Shown here piece by piece: positions 15,121-23,108 of a stretch of 25,659 nucleotides of DNA. The position numbers were made by a program, and so were the translations under genes. Under the pieces are notes generated by a model. It had not been told where the DNA came from. It made no database searches and worked only from the letters and a program-made list of their open reading frames with translations. The stretch comes from an uncultured bacterium (lineage in GTDB: Bacteria; CALINM01): the NCBI GenBank assembly GCA_938045315.1, contig CALINM010000104.1:1-25659 (forward strand). Direction: 5' to 3'. Each line of letters starts with the position of its first letter. The stretch's first letter is position 1.

Positions 15121-15179
15121 TACCCAGAGCTTTCTCGAGGGAGAAAGAGGGTAAAGTTAGCTATTGTATAACTAAACCC
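15121..15179 (+). promoter_or_regulatory. Riboswitch expression platform: competing hairpin and antiterminator
   Basis: Two exclusive pairings share GGGT at 15149-15152. In hairpin A, TACCC (15121-15125) plus CTTTCTC (15130-15136) pair with GAGAAAG (15141-15147) and GGGTA (15149-15153). In the antiterminator, GGGTAAAGTTA (15149-15159) pairs with TAACTAAACCC (15169-15179), with an AA/AA internal mismatch. The ACCC used here is part of the terminator's left arm. Hairpin A would therefore free the terminator, and the antiterminator would block it. Confidence 0.6.
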
Positions 15180-15216
15180 GACTTCTCTTGAAGAGAAAGT
15201 CGGGTTTATTGTTTTT
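15174..15216 (+). terminator. Intrinsic terminator of the cobalamin riboswitch
   Basis: AAACCCGACTT (15174-15184) pairs perfectly with AAGTCGGGTTT (15197-15207). An inner CTCT/AGAG extension has one bulged A, and ATTGTTTTT follows. The ribosome site GGAG of the next gene begins at 15217, immediately after the T-run. The switch could thus affect both transcription and access to the first ribosome site. Confidence 0.9.
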
Positions 15217-15225
15217 GGAGTTTTG

Positions 15226-15462
15226 ATGAAAATAATAAAAATAGTTGATTTTTTAGCAGATAAGTTATTTTGCAAATGCAATGGTGATGTCTGGGTTCTA
15301 CAATCATTTAGTGATAATGGAACCCTTATTGACATGATGAAAGAGAGATTATCAAAGCTTGAGATGGAAGAAAAAGTAGAAAAAGATTTTAAAAAACTTA
15401 GCAAAGAGCAAGAAAGGGAGTTTATCAAAAATTTAATTTCAAGACTTGAGTTAGAAAAATGA
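15226..15462 (+). CDS. 78-aa protein of unknown function, first gene of the cobalamin operon
   Basis: GGAG at 15217 lies 5 bases before the ATG, and the TGA overlaps the cobD ATG (ATGA), so the gene is very likely translated. The product begins MKIIKIVDFLADKLFCKCNG and includes a C-K-C near residue 17. The second half is highly charged, with alternating Lys and Glu and likely helical (EEKVEKDFKKLSKEQERE). I do not recognise the family. Its place between the riboswitch and cobD suggests a role linked to corrinoid synthesis or cobalt handling; Cys-x-Cys could bind metal. Confidence 0.78.
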   Translation: MKIIKIVDFLADKLFCKCNGDVWVLQSFSDNGTLIDMMKERLSKLEMEEKVEKDFKKLSKEQEREFIKNLISRLELEK

Positions 15463-16490
15463 TTGAAAGATACCATGGTGGCTTATCCGTTAATACTAAT
15501 GATTTTAGTGTTAATTTAAACGCCTTTATAGATAAAGAAACCATAAGGGAAATGGTATGTAAATACCATAGTAGTATTATTAACTACCCCGAACAGAGAG
15601 GTAAATCCCTGATCCAGGTTATTTCAAATAAATATGATTTACCAGAAGAAAACATAATATTAGGCAATGGCTCGATCGAGATTTTTTATTTTTTGCCGAG
15701 AGTACTTAAGGTAGATAAGATATTTACGCTGGAACCAACCTTTTCTGAATACAGGTATGTGGCAAAAATCAACAAGTGTGATTATGTGCCTATTAAGCCA
15801 GAATCTAAATTTGAATGGGATTTGAAAAAGGCCTCTAAAAGATTAAATAAAAAAAGCCTGCTTTTCATATGTAATCCCAATAATCCAACAGGAAGCCTAT
15901 TTAAAAAGGAGAGAATTTTAAAACTTTTAGAAACAGGAGCATTTATTGTTGTAGATGAAGCCTTTATGGATTTTTCTTGGGAAAATGAATCTTTATTGAA
16001 AGAAGTTGTCAAATTTAAAAATCTTATTATAGTTAAATCTTTAACAAAGATTTATTCTATTGCTGGATTAAGGATTGGATTTTGTGTAGCTTCAAAAAAA
16101 ATAATAAAAGAGCTTGATAGAAATCTACCTCCCTGGAATGTAAATGCCCTTGCACTGGCAATATCAAAGGATTTTTTAATTAACGATGAAATTATTAATA
16201 GCACTAAAATTATGGTAAAAAATGAAAAAGAATACATTTTGAAAAGCTTTAATAAAATCGGGTACATAAATTTATTTAATTCTCATGCGAACTTCTTTCT
16301 TGCCTCCAGTGATAGAACCCCAGATCTGATTAAGTTTCTGTCATCGAATAACATTACAGTTAGAGAGCACAGGGGATTTTACGGGCTGGATATGAATTAT
16401 TTCAGGTTTGCTATAAAAAAACATGAAGATAATCAAAAGTTAGTAAGTTTAATTAAAGAATTTTATTCCCTTGAGAGTTTTAATATATGA
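15459..16490 (+). CDS. cobD: Threonine-phosphate decarboxylase CobD (PLP fold type I)
   Basis: CobD makes (R)-1-amino-2-propanol O-2-phosphate from L-threonine phosphate, the linker attached by CbiB. The 343-aa protein has the CobD-like N-terminus YHGGLSVNTNDFSVNLNAF, the CNPNNPTG motif, the DEAFMDF segment and the PLP lysine in SLTKIYSIAGLRIGF. The close relative HisC has a similar fold, but the N-terminal H-G-G and the neighbouring cbiB favour CobD. Start and stop overlap the neighbouring genes by 4 bases each (ATGA). Confidence 0.9.
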   Translation: MIERYHGGLSVNTNDFSVNLNAFIDKETIREMVCKYHSSIINYPEQRGKSLIQVISNKYDLPEENIILGNGSIEIFYFLPRVLKVDKIFTLEPTFSEYRYVAKINKCDYVPIKPESKFEWDLKKASKRLNKKSLLFICNPNNPTGSLFKKERILKLLETGAFIVVDEAFMDFSWENESLLKEVVKFKNLIIVKSLTKIYSIAGLRIGFCVASKKIIKELDRNLPPWNVNALALAISKDFLINDEIINSTKIMVKNEKEYILKSFNKIGYINLFNSHANFFLASSDRTPDLIKFLSSNNITVREHRGFYGLDMNYFRFAIKKHEDNQKLVSLIKEFYSLESFNI

Positions 16491-17461
16491 AATTTCAGGT
16501 TTTATATGATTTAAATTTCCATTTCATTATGATGGGCTTTTTGTTTGAATTCTTTATTGGATATCCAAACAGGTTACCCCACCCCGTTATGTTTATGGGA
16601 AAGCTGGTTTCTCTTTTTGAATGGTTATTTTATGATAGTTCCTATGAACCTGAAAAATTAAAGAGAAATGGTATTTTTGTTACTGTTTCTCTTATTTTAG
16701 TGATTTATGCTTTATTTGGAATTATTGACATACTTTTTGGGAGGGGCTTTATAGGGTGGATTATTAATGCATTTTTTACGATTACTATAGTTGCCACTGG
16801 TTCTTTAATTAATGAATGCACAAAGGTAATTAATTTTCTGAAAAAAGATGATATTAATTCAGCGAGAAAACAGCTCTCCATGCTTGTAACAAGAGATACA
16901 AGTGAAATGGATGAAAGGGAAATAATAAGGACAACCATAGAAACATTGTCAGAAAACCTTTGTGATGGAGTGATTGCACCAATATTTTATTTATTCGTAG
17001 GTGGTGTGCCACTGGCAATGGCTTATAAAATGTTATCTACTTTAGATTCAATGATTGGTTATAAAAATGAAGTATATCAACATTTTGGCTGGTTTGCTGC
17101 AAGGCTAGAAGATTTAGCAACATGGATACCTGCAAGAATAACAGCTTTTTTTATAATTTTTGCATCAACAATATTAGGTTATGACTGGAAAAATGCTATA
17201 TCTACGTGGGAAAGGGACAGGAATAAAACTGAAAGTCCCAATAGTGGACATCCAGAAGCTGCTTTTGCTGGTGCAATAGGCGTTTGGTTTGGTGGCAGAG
17301 TAAAGTATTTTGGTTTATGGCATGATAAACATGTTATTGGTGATGTCAGGGAAACCATAGAATTAAGGGTTTTTGAAAAAGCGATAACCCTGGCAACAGG
17401 TACAGCTTTTCTAGGGTTAGTGTTAATGTCAATTATTGAGGTGTTTATAAGGTTATGGTAA
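16487..17461 (+). CDS. cbiB: Adenosylcobinamide-phosphate synthase CbiB
   Basis: This 324-aa membrane enzyme joins the aminopropanol(-phosphate) arm to adenosylcobyric acid. Family segments include FFIGYPNRLPHPVMFMGKL at the N-terminus, SMLVTRDTSEMD, TIETLSENLCDGVIAPIFY, AYKMLSTLDSMIGYKNE, and NSGHPEAAFAGAIGVWFGG. Several hydrophobic helices are present. The start overlaps cobD by 4 bases, and the stop overlaps cbiA by 7 bases. Confidence 0.96.
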   Translation: MKFQVLYDLNFHFIMMGFLFEFFIGYPNRLPHPVMFMGKLVSLFEWLFYDSSYEPEKLKRNGIFVTVSLILVIYALFGIIDILFGRGFIGWIINAFFTITIVATGSLINECTKVINFLKKDDINSARKQLSMLVTRDTSEMDEREIIRTTIETLSENLCDGVIAPIFYLFVGGVPLAMAYKMLSTLDSMIGYKNEVYQHFGWFAARLEDLATWIPARITAFFIIFASTILGYDWKNAISTWERDRNKTESPNSGHPEAAFAGAIGVWFGGRVKYFGLWHDKHVIGDVRETIELRVFEKAITLATGTAFLGLVLMSIIEVFIRLW

Positions 17462-18828
17462 AGGGAATTATTATTGCTGCTCCTAAAAGTGGAACTGGCA
17501 AGACAATTACTACACTTGCCATTATGAAAATGCTTACTGAAAGAGGTATAAAGGTTGCACCCTTTAAAATTGGTCCAGATTTTATTGATACATCTCATTA
17601 TGAGTATATATGTGGTGTTCCGGGGCGTAATCTTGATAGCTTTATGATGGAAGACATGTTTTTGAAATGGAATATAAAAAGGGGCTTTGAAGGTAGAGAT
17701 TGTATGATTATCGAGGGTGTAATGGGTCTTTTTGATGGGTATGGAGATGAAGCAAGGGGTAGCACCGCAGAAATAGCTAAAAAATTAAAACTTCCTGTGA
17801 TACTTGTTATCGACGCTAAGGGATCCAGTCAATCAATTTTACCATTAATATATGGTTTTATAAGTTGGGATAGAGATGTGTTAGTTCATGGAGTAATTCT
17901 AAATAGGATAAATTCCTTAGATCATTATAACAGTTTGAGAAATAAAATCGAAAACATGGGTATCAAATGTCTGGGGTTTATCCCAAATTTAAATCACTTG
18001 TCAATTGGTGAGAGACATCTGGGGTTGAAAATGGGTTTTGAGAGAAGTGATGAACTTGATAGGGGATTAAAATTGGTTCAAAAACATTTAGATTTTCAAA
18101 AAATAGTTTCACTTATAGAAAGTTCGGGGATCAAATTGATAGAATCAGGTTTACCTAAAGAAAGAGATTATCCTATTGATATTTATATTGCAAAAGATAA
18201 AGCTTTTTCCTTTCTTTATCAGGAACATATTGATTTATTAAAATATTATGGGGCAAAGATACATTTTTTTTCTCCCCTTGAAGATAACGATATAGGTCAA
18301 CCAGATTTATTATACATACCTGGTGGTTATCCTGAACTTTATGCAGAAGAGTTAAGCAACAATAGTGTTTTAATTGAAAGTTTAAATAAACTCTCACAGA
18401 AAGGTACTTACATTCTTGCTGAATGCGGTGGGTTAATATATCTGAGTAGTGATATCATTAAGGATGAAAAGTCTTATAAAATGACTGGAATATTGCCTTT
18501 CACAATAAAAATGGACAATAAACTTCATAACCTTGGTTACGTAGATGTGGTTATAAAAGAAGGTAACCCCCTATTTGAAGAAGGGGATATTTTTAAAGGG
18601 CACAGATTTCACTATAGTTGTATTATAGATGATAATTATTGCGATATTAAGAAGACTTATCTTTTAAAAAGGAAAAATAAGGAATATGAAGAGGGATATA
18701 CAATGAGAAATTGTATTGCGAGCTATGTTCATTTAAGTTTTGGTTCTAATGTAAGTGGTTTTTTAAAAATGATGGATAGGTTAAATGCTTTTAGAGAAAA
18801 GGCAAAGGGTTTGAAAGAACTCTTATAA
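17455..18828 (+). CDS. cbiA: Cobyrinic acid a,c-diamide synthase CbiA
   Basis: CbiA uses ATP and glutamine to amidate the a and c side chains of (cob)yrinic acid. The 457-aa protein has the N-terminal P-loop PKSGTGKT (residues 10-17) and a KIGPDFIDTSHY segment typical of the family. It ends in a type-I-like glutaminase domain with GGYPELYAEEL (290-300) and the nucleophile Cys324 in AECGG. It overlaps cbiB by 7 bases, and cbiX follows after 9 bases. Confidence 0.96.
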   Translation: MVKGIIIAAPKSGTGKTITTLAIMKMLTERGIKVAPFKIGPDFIDTSHYEYICGVPGRNLDSFMMEDMFLKWNIKRGFEGRDCMIIEGVMGLFDGYGDEARGSTAEIAKKLKLPVILVIDAKGSSQSILPLIYGFISWDRDVLVHGVILNRINSLDHYNSLRNKIENMGIKCLGFIPNLNHLSIGERHLGLKMGFERSDELDRGLKLVQKHLDFQKIVSLIESSGIKLIESGLPKERDYPIDIYIAKDKAFSFLYQEHIDLLKYYGAKIHFFSPLEDNDIGQPDLLYIPGGYPELYAEELSNNSVLIESLNKLSQKGTYILAECGGLIYLSSDIIKDEKSYKMTGILPFTIKMDNKLHNLGYVDVVIKEGNPLFEEGDIFKGHRFHYSCIIDDNYCDIKKTYLLKRKNKEYEEGYTMRNCIASYVHLSFGSNVSGFLKMMDRLNAFREKAKGLKELL

Positions 18829-18837
18829 GGAGTCACC

Positions 18838-19197
18838 ATGAAGGTTATAGTGATTTTGAGTCATGGAAGCAAAAATAAAAATAGTAATAATCTGCCTCTA
18901 AGGGTTGCAAAAGATATTGAGAAAAATACAGGGGTTAAAACATTAATAGCAAATCTTCAGTTGAGTTCCCCCTATCTGGATGAGGTTGTAGAAAAGGAGT
19001 ATAAAAAGGGAGCTAGGTGTTTTGTCATCCATCCCTTCTTTTTGCATAGAGCAAACCATGTAATGCATGATATTCCAGAATATATTTCAAAGCTGAAAGA
19101 AAAATTTGATGATATAGAGTTTATTATGACAGACATAACGGGCAATCATCCATTGATTTCTAAAATTGTAGAAGATCAGATAAGGAGTTTTTTATGA
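18838..19197 (+). CDS. cbiX: Short-form sirohydrochlorin cobaltochelatase CbiX
   Basis: CbiX inserts cobalt into sirohydrochlorin, the committed step of the early-cobalt (anaerobic) route. At 119 aa this is the single-domain CbiX-S form, which is thought to act as a homodimer. H9 in ILSHGSK and the cluster H65, H70, H74 and H77 (VIHPFFLHRANHVMHDIPE) supply metal-binding candidates. AAGGAG precedes the ATG. The 3' end overlaps cbiC by 4 bases. Confidence 0.93.
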   Translation: MKVIVILSHGSKNKNSNNLPLRVAKDIEKNTGVKTLIANLQLSSPYLDEVVEKEYKKGARCFVIHPFFLHRANHVMHDIPEYISKLKEKFDDIEFIMTDITGNHPLISKIVEDQIRSFL

Positions 19198-19826
19198 TAA
19201 GACTCACAGGCAAAGAGATAGAAAAAAAGAGCTTTAATATTATTGATAAACACATTCCAGATGGTGTTTATGATGAGAGACAGAGAATAATCGTTAGAAA
19301 AGTTATTCATACCACTGCAGATTTTTCTATAAGAAAGAATTTATGTTTTTCTGAGAAGGCAATTGAGATTGGGGTAGAAAATCTAAAGAAAAATTGTGAT
19401 ATATTCGCAGATGTAATGATGGTATCATCAGGGATTTCTTCTCAATATTTAGATAATTATAAAGGTAAAATAATATGTACAATAAGAGATGAAGAAACAA
19501 GGAAAATATCAGATCAACAAAATATAACAAGGGCATCTGCTTCAGTTCGAGTTGCCTTAGAAAAGAGCGATAATATTGGAATTTTCGCTATTGGAAATTC
19601 ACCCACTGCACTTTTTGAAATACTAAAGATCGCAAAGGAAGGGAAGATTAAAGATAAGGCTCTAATAATAGGTGCTTGTGTTGGTTTTGTGGGAGCAAAA
19701 GAGGCAAAAGAAGCATTAATTAGATCGGGACTAAATTTTATTGTTCTTAAAGGCAGAAGGGGTGGAAGCCCAATAGCAGCAACAATTTTAAATGGTTTAT
19801 TCTATATATTAAGGGAGGAGATATAA
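19194..19826 (+). CDS. cbiC: Precorrin-8X/cobalt-precorrin-8 methylmutase CbiC
   Basis: CbiC moves the C-11 methyl group to C-12, which yields (cobalt-)hydrogenobyrinate/cobyrinic acid. The 210-aa protein has the catalytic-type histidine H39 in VRKVIHTTADFS, RSGLNFIVLKGRRGGSPIAA near the C-terminus, and GNSPTALFEIL and GACVGFVGAKEAKE as family motifs. A GGAG-like site lies just ahead of the ATG, inside cbiX. The cobalt transporter gene cbiM follows one base after the stop. Confidence 0.95.
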   Translation: MIRLTGKEIEKKSFNIIDKHIPDGVYDERQRIIVRKVIHTTADFSIRKNLCFSEKAIEIGVENLKKNCDIFADVMMVSSGISSQYLDNYKGKIICTIRDEETRKISDQQNITRASASVRVALEKSDNIGIFAIGNSPTALFEILKIAKEGKIKDKALIIGACVGFVGAKEAKEALIRSGLNFIVLKGRRGGSPIAATILNGLFYILREEI

Positions 19827-19827
19827 A

Positions 19828-20562
19828 ATGAGAAAGGTAAGTATTTCAGTTTTAGTGTTACTTTTGATTGCATTATCTAAAAATGCTTATGCCATGCACA
19901 TATCTGAAGGGATTTTACCACCTGCTGAAGCAACGGTTACTTTTATTATATCATTACCCTTTGTTTTTTTTGGTTTTTATTACATTTACAGAATAAAAAA
20001 AAGTAATCCCCTTTTTATGCCTTTAATTGGTTTGATTGGTGCCAGCATTTTTGTTTTATCAGCATTTCCTATACCTGTTCCAATTGCTGGAACTTGTTCT
20101 CATCCAGCAGGTACAGGTCTTGGGGCAATAATTTTAGGCCCCTTTGCAAGTATTGTTGTTGCATTTGTCTCGTTATTGATACAGGCTCTTTTTATGGCAC
20201 ATGGTGGAATTACCACATTGGGTGCCAATACGCTCACTATGGGTGTTATAGGTTCATTTCTGGGATTAGCAGGATATAAAATAGCAAGAAAAATGGGTTT
20301 TAACTTCTTTATATCTGGATTTATAGCTGGTTTTATTGCAGATATTGCTACATATGCAGCAACAGCCTTCATACTTGCCATCTCTTTATCTCCCGATTTT
20401 TTCCCTGCTTTTAAAGAGATATCGATTGCTTTTGTTCCCACACAGATACCCTTGGGTATTCTTGAAGGAATTGTTACAGGTTTTGCTGTAAAGTATATTT
20501 ATACTCATAAGCCTGAACTAATAAATATTAATATTTTTAAATTGGAAACTTTAAAAAATTAA
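19828..20562 (+). CDS. cbiM: Cobalt ECF transporter substrate-binding component CbiM
   Basis: This 244-aa membrane protein is the substrate-specific (S) component of the CbiMNQO cobalt importer. It has a cleavable signal (residues 1-22, ending NAYA), which exposes Met23-His24 of MHISEGILPP. The mature N-terminal Met-His is the known metal-binding site in CbiM/NikM. AGTCSHPAGTGLGAIILGP and LGANTLTMGVIGSFLGL are family signatures. GGGAGG is followed by the ATG. Cobalt rather than nickel is favoured by the B12 riboswitch and neighbours. Confidence 0.96.
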   Translation: MRKVSISVLVLLLIALSKNAYAMHISEGILPPAEATVTFIISLPFVFFGFYYIYRIKKSNPLFMPLIGLIGASIFVLSAFPIPVPIAGTCSHPAGTGLGAIILGPFASIVVAFVSLLIQALFMAHGGITTLGANTLTMGVIGSFLGLAGYKIARKMGFNFFISGFIAGFIADIATYAATAFILAISLSPDFFPAFKEISIAFVPTQIPLGILEGIVTGFAVKYIYTHKPELININIFKLETLKN

Positions 20563-20574
20563 TTGGAGGGTTTT

Positions 20575-20880
20575 ATGAAAAAAAATAAATTCTTTAAAGC
20601 ATTATTAGTAATTGCTATTCTTATGATGTTAATTACATTTTTATATGCCAGTGAGGATAATAAAGAAGGTAAGTGGGAAGGCGTAGATGCAAAAGTAGTA
20701 GAAAAGTACGCAAAACTCTATGGCAGAGAACCAGGGGATCCAATAATTAATACTGATCAGGGCGATCTTATTCTTTTTATTTTCACACTTGCAGGAGCAG
20801 TAGGTGGTTTTGTTATTGGATATAACTATAGAACTTTATTTGGCAGGGAGCAGAAAAGTGATAATAGCGCCAGAGCTTGA
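20575..20880 (+). CDS. cbiN: Cobalt transport protein CbiN
   Basis: CbiN is the small auxiliary component that activates metal uptake by CbiM. The 101-aa protein has an N-terminal helix (about 7-26), an extracytoplasmic stretch with EGVDAKVVEKYAKLYGREPG, and a second helix (LILFIFTLAGAVGGFVIGY). I start at the ATG at 20575 because GGAGGG (20565-20570) directly precedes it; the in-frame TTG at 20563 would overlap that site. The 3' end overlaps cbiQ by 23 bases. Confidence 0.93.
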   Translation: MKKNKFFKALLVIAILMMLITFLYASEDNKEGKWEGVDAKVVEKYAKLYGREPGDPIINTDQGDLILFIFTLAGAVGGFVIGYNYRTLFGREQKSDNSARA

Positions 20881-21619
20881 ATACATTGCATATAATAATA
20901 AAAGTTTGTTAAGGGGTTTAAGTCCCTTTACAAAGTTTTTATTGACCATAATATATCTCTCTTTGAATCTATTTTTAAAGGGTCACCATTTTATCTTTTT
21001 CTTTTTTTATACTCTTTTACTTTTGTTAATTAGCAGGATTGAATTCAAATATCTTTCAAAACCCCTTTTTATGGCATCTCTTACATCACTGATTTTGTTT
21101 ATAGCTAAATTACATTTTTTGAAAAAGGGGAAACCTTTTATATTTTTTATGTTAGACTTTTATCCTGAAAGTTTTTTTGATGCGCTGACAACAAGTTTAA
21201 GGATTGTCTCTGGAGTGCTTTTGATAATAATTTTTATGAGCACTACAACAATTAAAGAGTTTCTCTCCCTTTTAAGAAGTTTTAAGGTGCCGATTATTTT
21301 TATAGAAATATTTTTGATAATTTTTAAATATATTTTCATCCTGAATGATGAGGGGGTAAGGATTAAAAATGCTCAGACCGTTAGATTAGGCTATAGTGGT
21401 TTTAGAAGAAAGCTTGAGTCATTGGGTATACTCTTTGGAATGATAGTGTTAAGGGGATTAAATAAAGGCAGTTCTATGTCAGAGGCTCTTATGGTAAGGG
21501 GTTATAATGGGCGTCTTTTTTATCCTGGTAATTTTCCTTTACCAAAAATTTATGAATATTTAATTATACTAATATTTGGGTTATTCCCTGTTTTAGTGAG
21601 TTTATTTATACATGTTTAA
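20858..21619 (+). CDS. cbiQ: Cobalt ECF transporter T component CbiQ
   Basis: CbiQ is the membrane coupling (T) component between CbiM and the ATPase. From the GTG at 20858 the protein is 253 aa. That start has AGGGAG 7 bases upstream and gives the family-like N-terminus IIAPELEYIAYNNKSLLRGL. An earlier in-frame GTG (20804) would lie deep inside cbiN without a ribosome site. Several hydrophobic helices are present. The coupling segments include MSEALMVRGYNGR near residue 210 (A-x-x-x-R-G-type motif). It overlaps cbiO by 8 bases. Confidence 0.93.
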   Translation: MIIAPELEYIAYNNKSLLRGLSPFTKFLLTIIYLSLNLFLKGHHFIFFFFYTLLLLLISRIEFKYLSKPLFMASLTSLILFIAKLHFLKKGKPFIFFMLDFYPESFFDALTTSLRIVSGVLLIIIFMSTTTIKEFLSLLRSFKVPIIFIEIFLIIFKYIFILNDEGVRIKNAQTVRLGYSGFRRKLESLGILFGMIVLRGLNKGSSMSEALMVRGYNGRLFYPGNFPLPKIYEYLIILIFGLFPVLVSLFIHV

Positions 21620-22463
21620 ATCAGCAATAAGTATAGAAAATCTTTGTTTTTGTTACGAAAAAGATAAACCTGTTTTGAATCATATTACCCTTGACATAAA
21701 GGAAGGGGAGTTTTTTGCACTTCTTGGTTCTAATGGTGCTGGCAAAAGTACATTATTGAGGTTAATGAATGGTCTTTTGAAAGACTACAGCGGGGTTATA
21801 AAAATATTTGGAAAAAACATTAGGGAAATAAAAAAAGATAAGCTTTTTACTATTGTTTGTACTGTTTTTCAGGATCCCAATGACCAGCTTTTTGCTCTTA
21901 CTGTTTATGAAGATATTTCATTTGGACCAAGAAATATGGGACTATCAGATAAAGAAGTAGATCAAAGGGTTATTAATTCATTAGAAGCTGTTGGCCTTCA
22001 TGGTTTTGAGAATAGACCTATAAAAACGCTATCTTATGGTCAAAAAAAAAGATTGTGTATCGCAGGTGTTCTTGCCATGCAACCAAGAGTAATTCTTATG
22101 GATGAGCCTCTTTCTGGATTAGACCCTATGGGAGTAAGAGAAATTGCTACACTTTTAAAGAGATTGAATAAAGAAAAGGGATTAACAGTTGTTATGGCAA
22201 CCCATGAAGTTGATCTTATACCTCTTTATGTTGATAGAGTTGCTATTTTGTCAAAGGGATGCATAACAAGACTTGGAGAGCCATCTGCAGTTTTTAGTGG
22301 AAGTGAAGAGCTAAAAAATGCAAAGTTGCGCTTGCCCTATATTGCTAAACTCATGGAACAGCTTAAGTTGGATGGAGCGATTGATTATAATAAACTTCCT
22401 CTAACTGTAGGAGAAGCAAAAAAGGAGCTACTGAAAAAATTAAACAATAACACCATCTTTTAA
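21612..22463 (+). CDS. cbiO: Cobalt ECF transporter ATPase CbiO
   Basis: The 283-aa ABC ATPase powers the CbiMNQ importer. Walker A is GSNGAGKST, the Q-loop is TVFQDPNDQLFA (Q-D-P-x-x-Q is typical of ECF ATPases), the signature is LSYGQKKR and Walker B is VILMDEPLSGLD. It is the last gene of the cobalamin/cobalt operon. Its last 24 bases overlap the 3' end of the convergent LolD-like gene, so the two operons end tail-to-tail with no spacer and no visible terminator between them. Confidence 0.95.
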   Translation: MFKSAISIENLCFCYEKDKPVLNHITLDIKEGEFFALLGSNGAGKSTLLRLMNGLLKDYSGVIKIFGKNIREIKKDKLFTIVCTVFQDPNDQLFALTVYEDISFGPRNMGLSDKEVDQRVINSLEAVGLHGFENRPIKTLSYGQKKRLCIAGVLAMQPRVILMDEPLSGLDPMGVREIATLLKRLNKEKGLTVVMATHEVDLIPLYVDRVAILSKGCITRLGEPSAVFSGSEELKNAKLRLPYIAKLMEQLKLDGAIDYNKLPLTVGEAKKELLKKLNNNTIF

Positions 22464-23105
22464 CACTATCTTTTTTTGAGCCATATTAGCTAATTCGTTA
22501 TTATGGGTTACTACAATGACAGTGATGTTCTTTTCCACAAGTTTTATTAATAATTCAAATATCTTTTTACCATTTTCTGTATCAAGGTTTGCTGTAGGTT
22601 CATCAGCAAGTATAAACTCTGGTTTATTAACAAGGGATCTTGCAATAGCAACCCGTTGCATTTCGCCACCGCTTAATTGATTTGGTTTGTGTTTTTTTCT
22701 ATTTATAATCCCAAGAAAGTTTAGAATCTCATCAATATATTCTTCTTCAACCTTTTTTGGATTACCACTGAAAAGAAGAGGGAGTTTTACATTTTCAATC
22801 ACATTTAATTCTGGTAATAAATAAAATTGCTGAAAAACAAATCCCACTTTAAGTCGTCGTACATTATCCAATTCTTTTTCAGTCATTTTACTGACTGGCT
22901 TATTATCAATATATACTTCACCAGATGTTGGTTTATCAAGGCAGCCAAGTATATGTAATAAAGTTGTTTTTCCAGAGCCTGACGGACCTGTTATAGCAAT
23001 AAATTGTCCCCTGTTTACAGCAAAAGAAACATTATCTAATGCTTTGACTTTTTCTATGCCTCGTTGATAATTTTTTGTAAGATTTTGTGCAATAAGTAGT
23101 GACAT
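22440..23105 (-). CDS. LolD/MacB-type ABC transporter ATPase
   Basis: The 221-aa ATPase has Walker A GPSGSGKTT, the Q-loop FVFQQFYLLPELNVIENV, the signature LSGGEMQRVAIARSLV, Walker B FILADEPTANLD and the switch His in VVTHNNELA. The Q-Q-F-x-L-x-P-x-x-x-x-x-E-N-V pattern is typical of the LolD/MacB/FtsE-like exporters. It pairs with the upstream FtsX-type permease, 3 bases away. Together they could extract lipoproteins or act as a mechanotransmission exporter; the cargo is not evident. Confidence 0.93.
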   Translation of the reverse strand: MSLLIAQNLTKNYQRGIEKVKALDNVSFAVNRGQFIAITGPSGSGKTTLLHILGCLDKPTSGEVYIDNKPVSKMTEKELDNVRRLKVGFVFQQFYLLPELNVIENVKLPLLFSGNPKKVEEEYIDEILNFLGIINRKKHKPNQLSGGEMQRVAIARSLVNKPEFILADEPTANLDTENGKKIFELLIKLVEKNITVIVVTHNNELANMAQKKIVLKDGVIV

Positions 23106-23108
23106 GAG

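Noticed and set aside
15105-15476. Minus-strand open frame across the riboswitch and the 78-aa gene
   Set aside because: It is antisense to the aptamer, terminator and a well-supported small gene, and its Ser/Phe-rich translation is typical of a shadow frame.
20804-21619. GTG at 20804 as the cbiQ start
   Set aside because: It would add residues encoded inside cbiN without a ribosome site; GTG 20858 has AGGGAG at good spacing and gives a family-like N-terminus.
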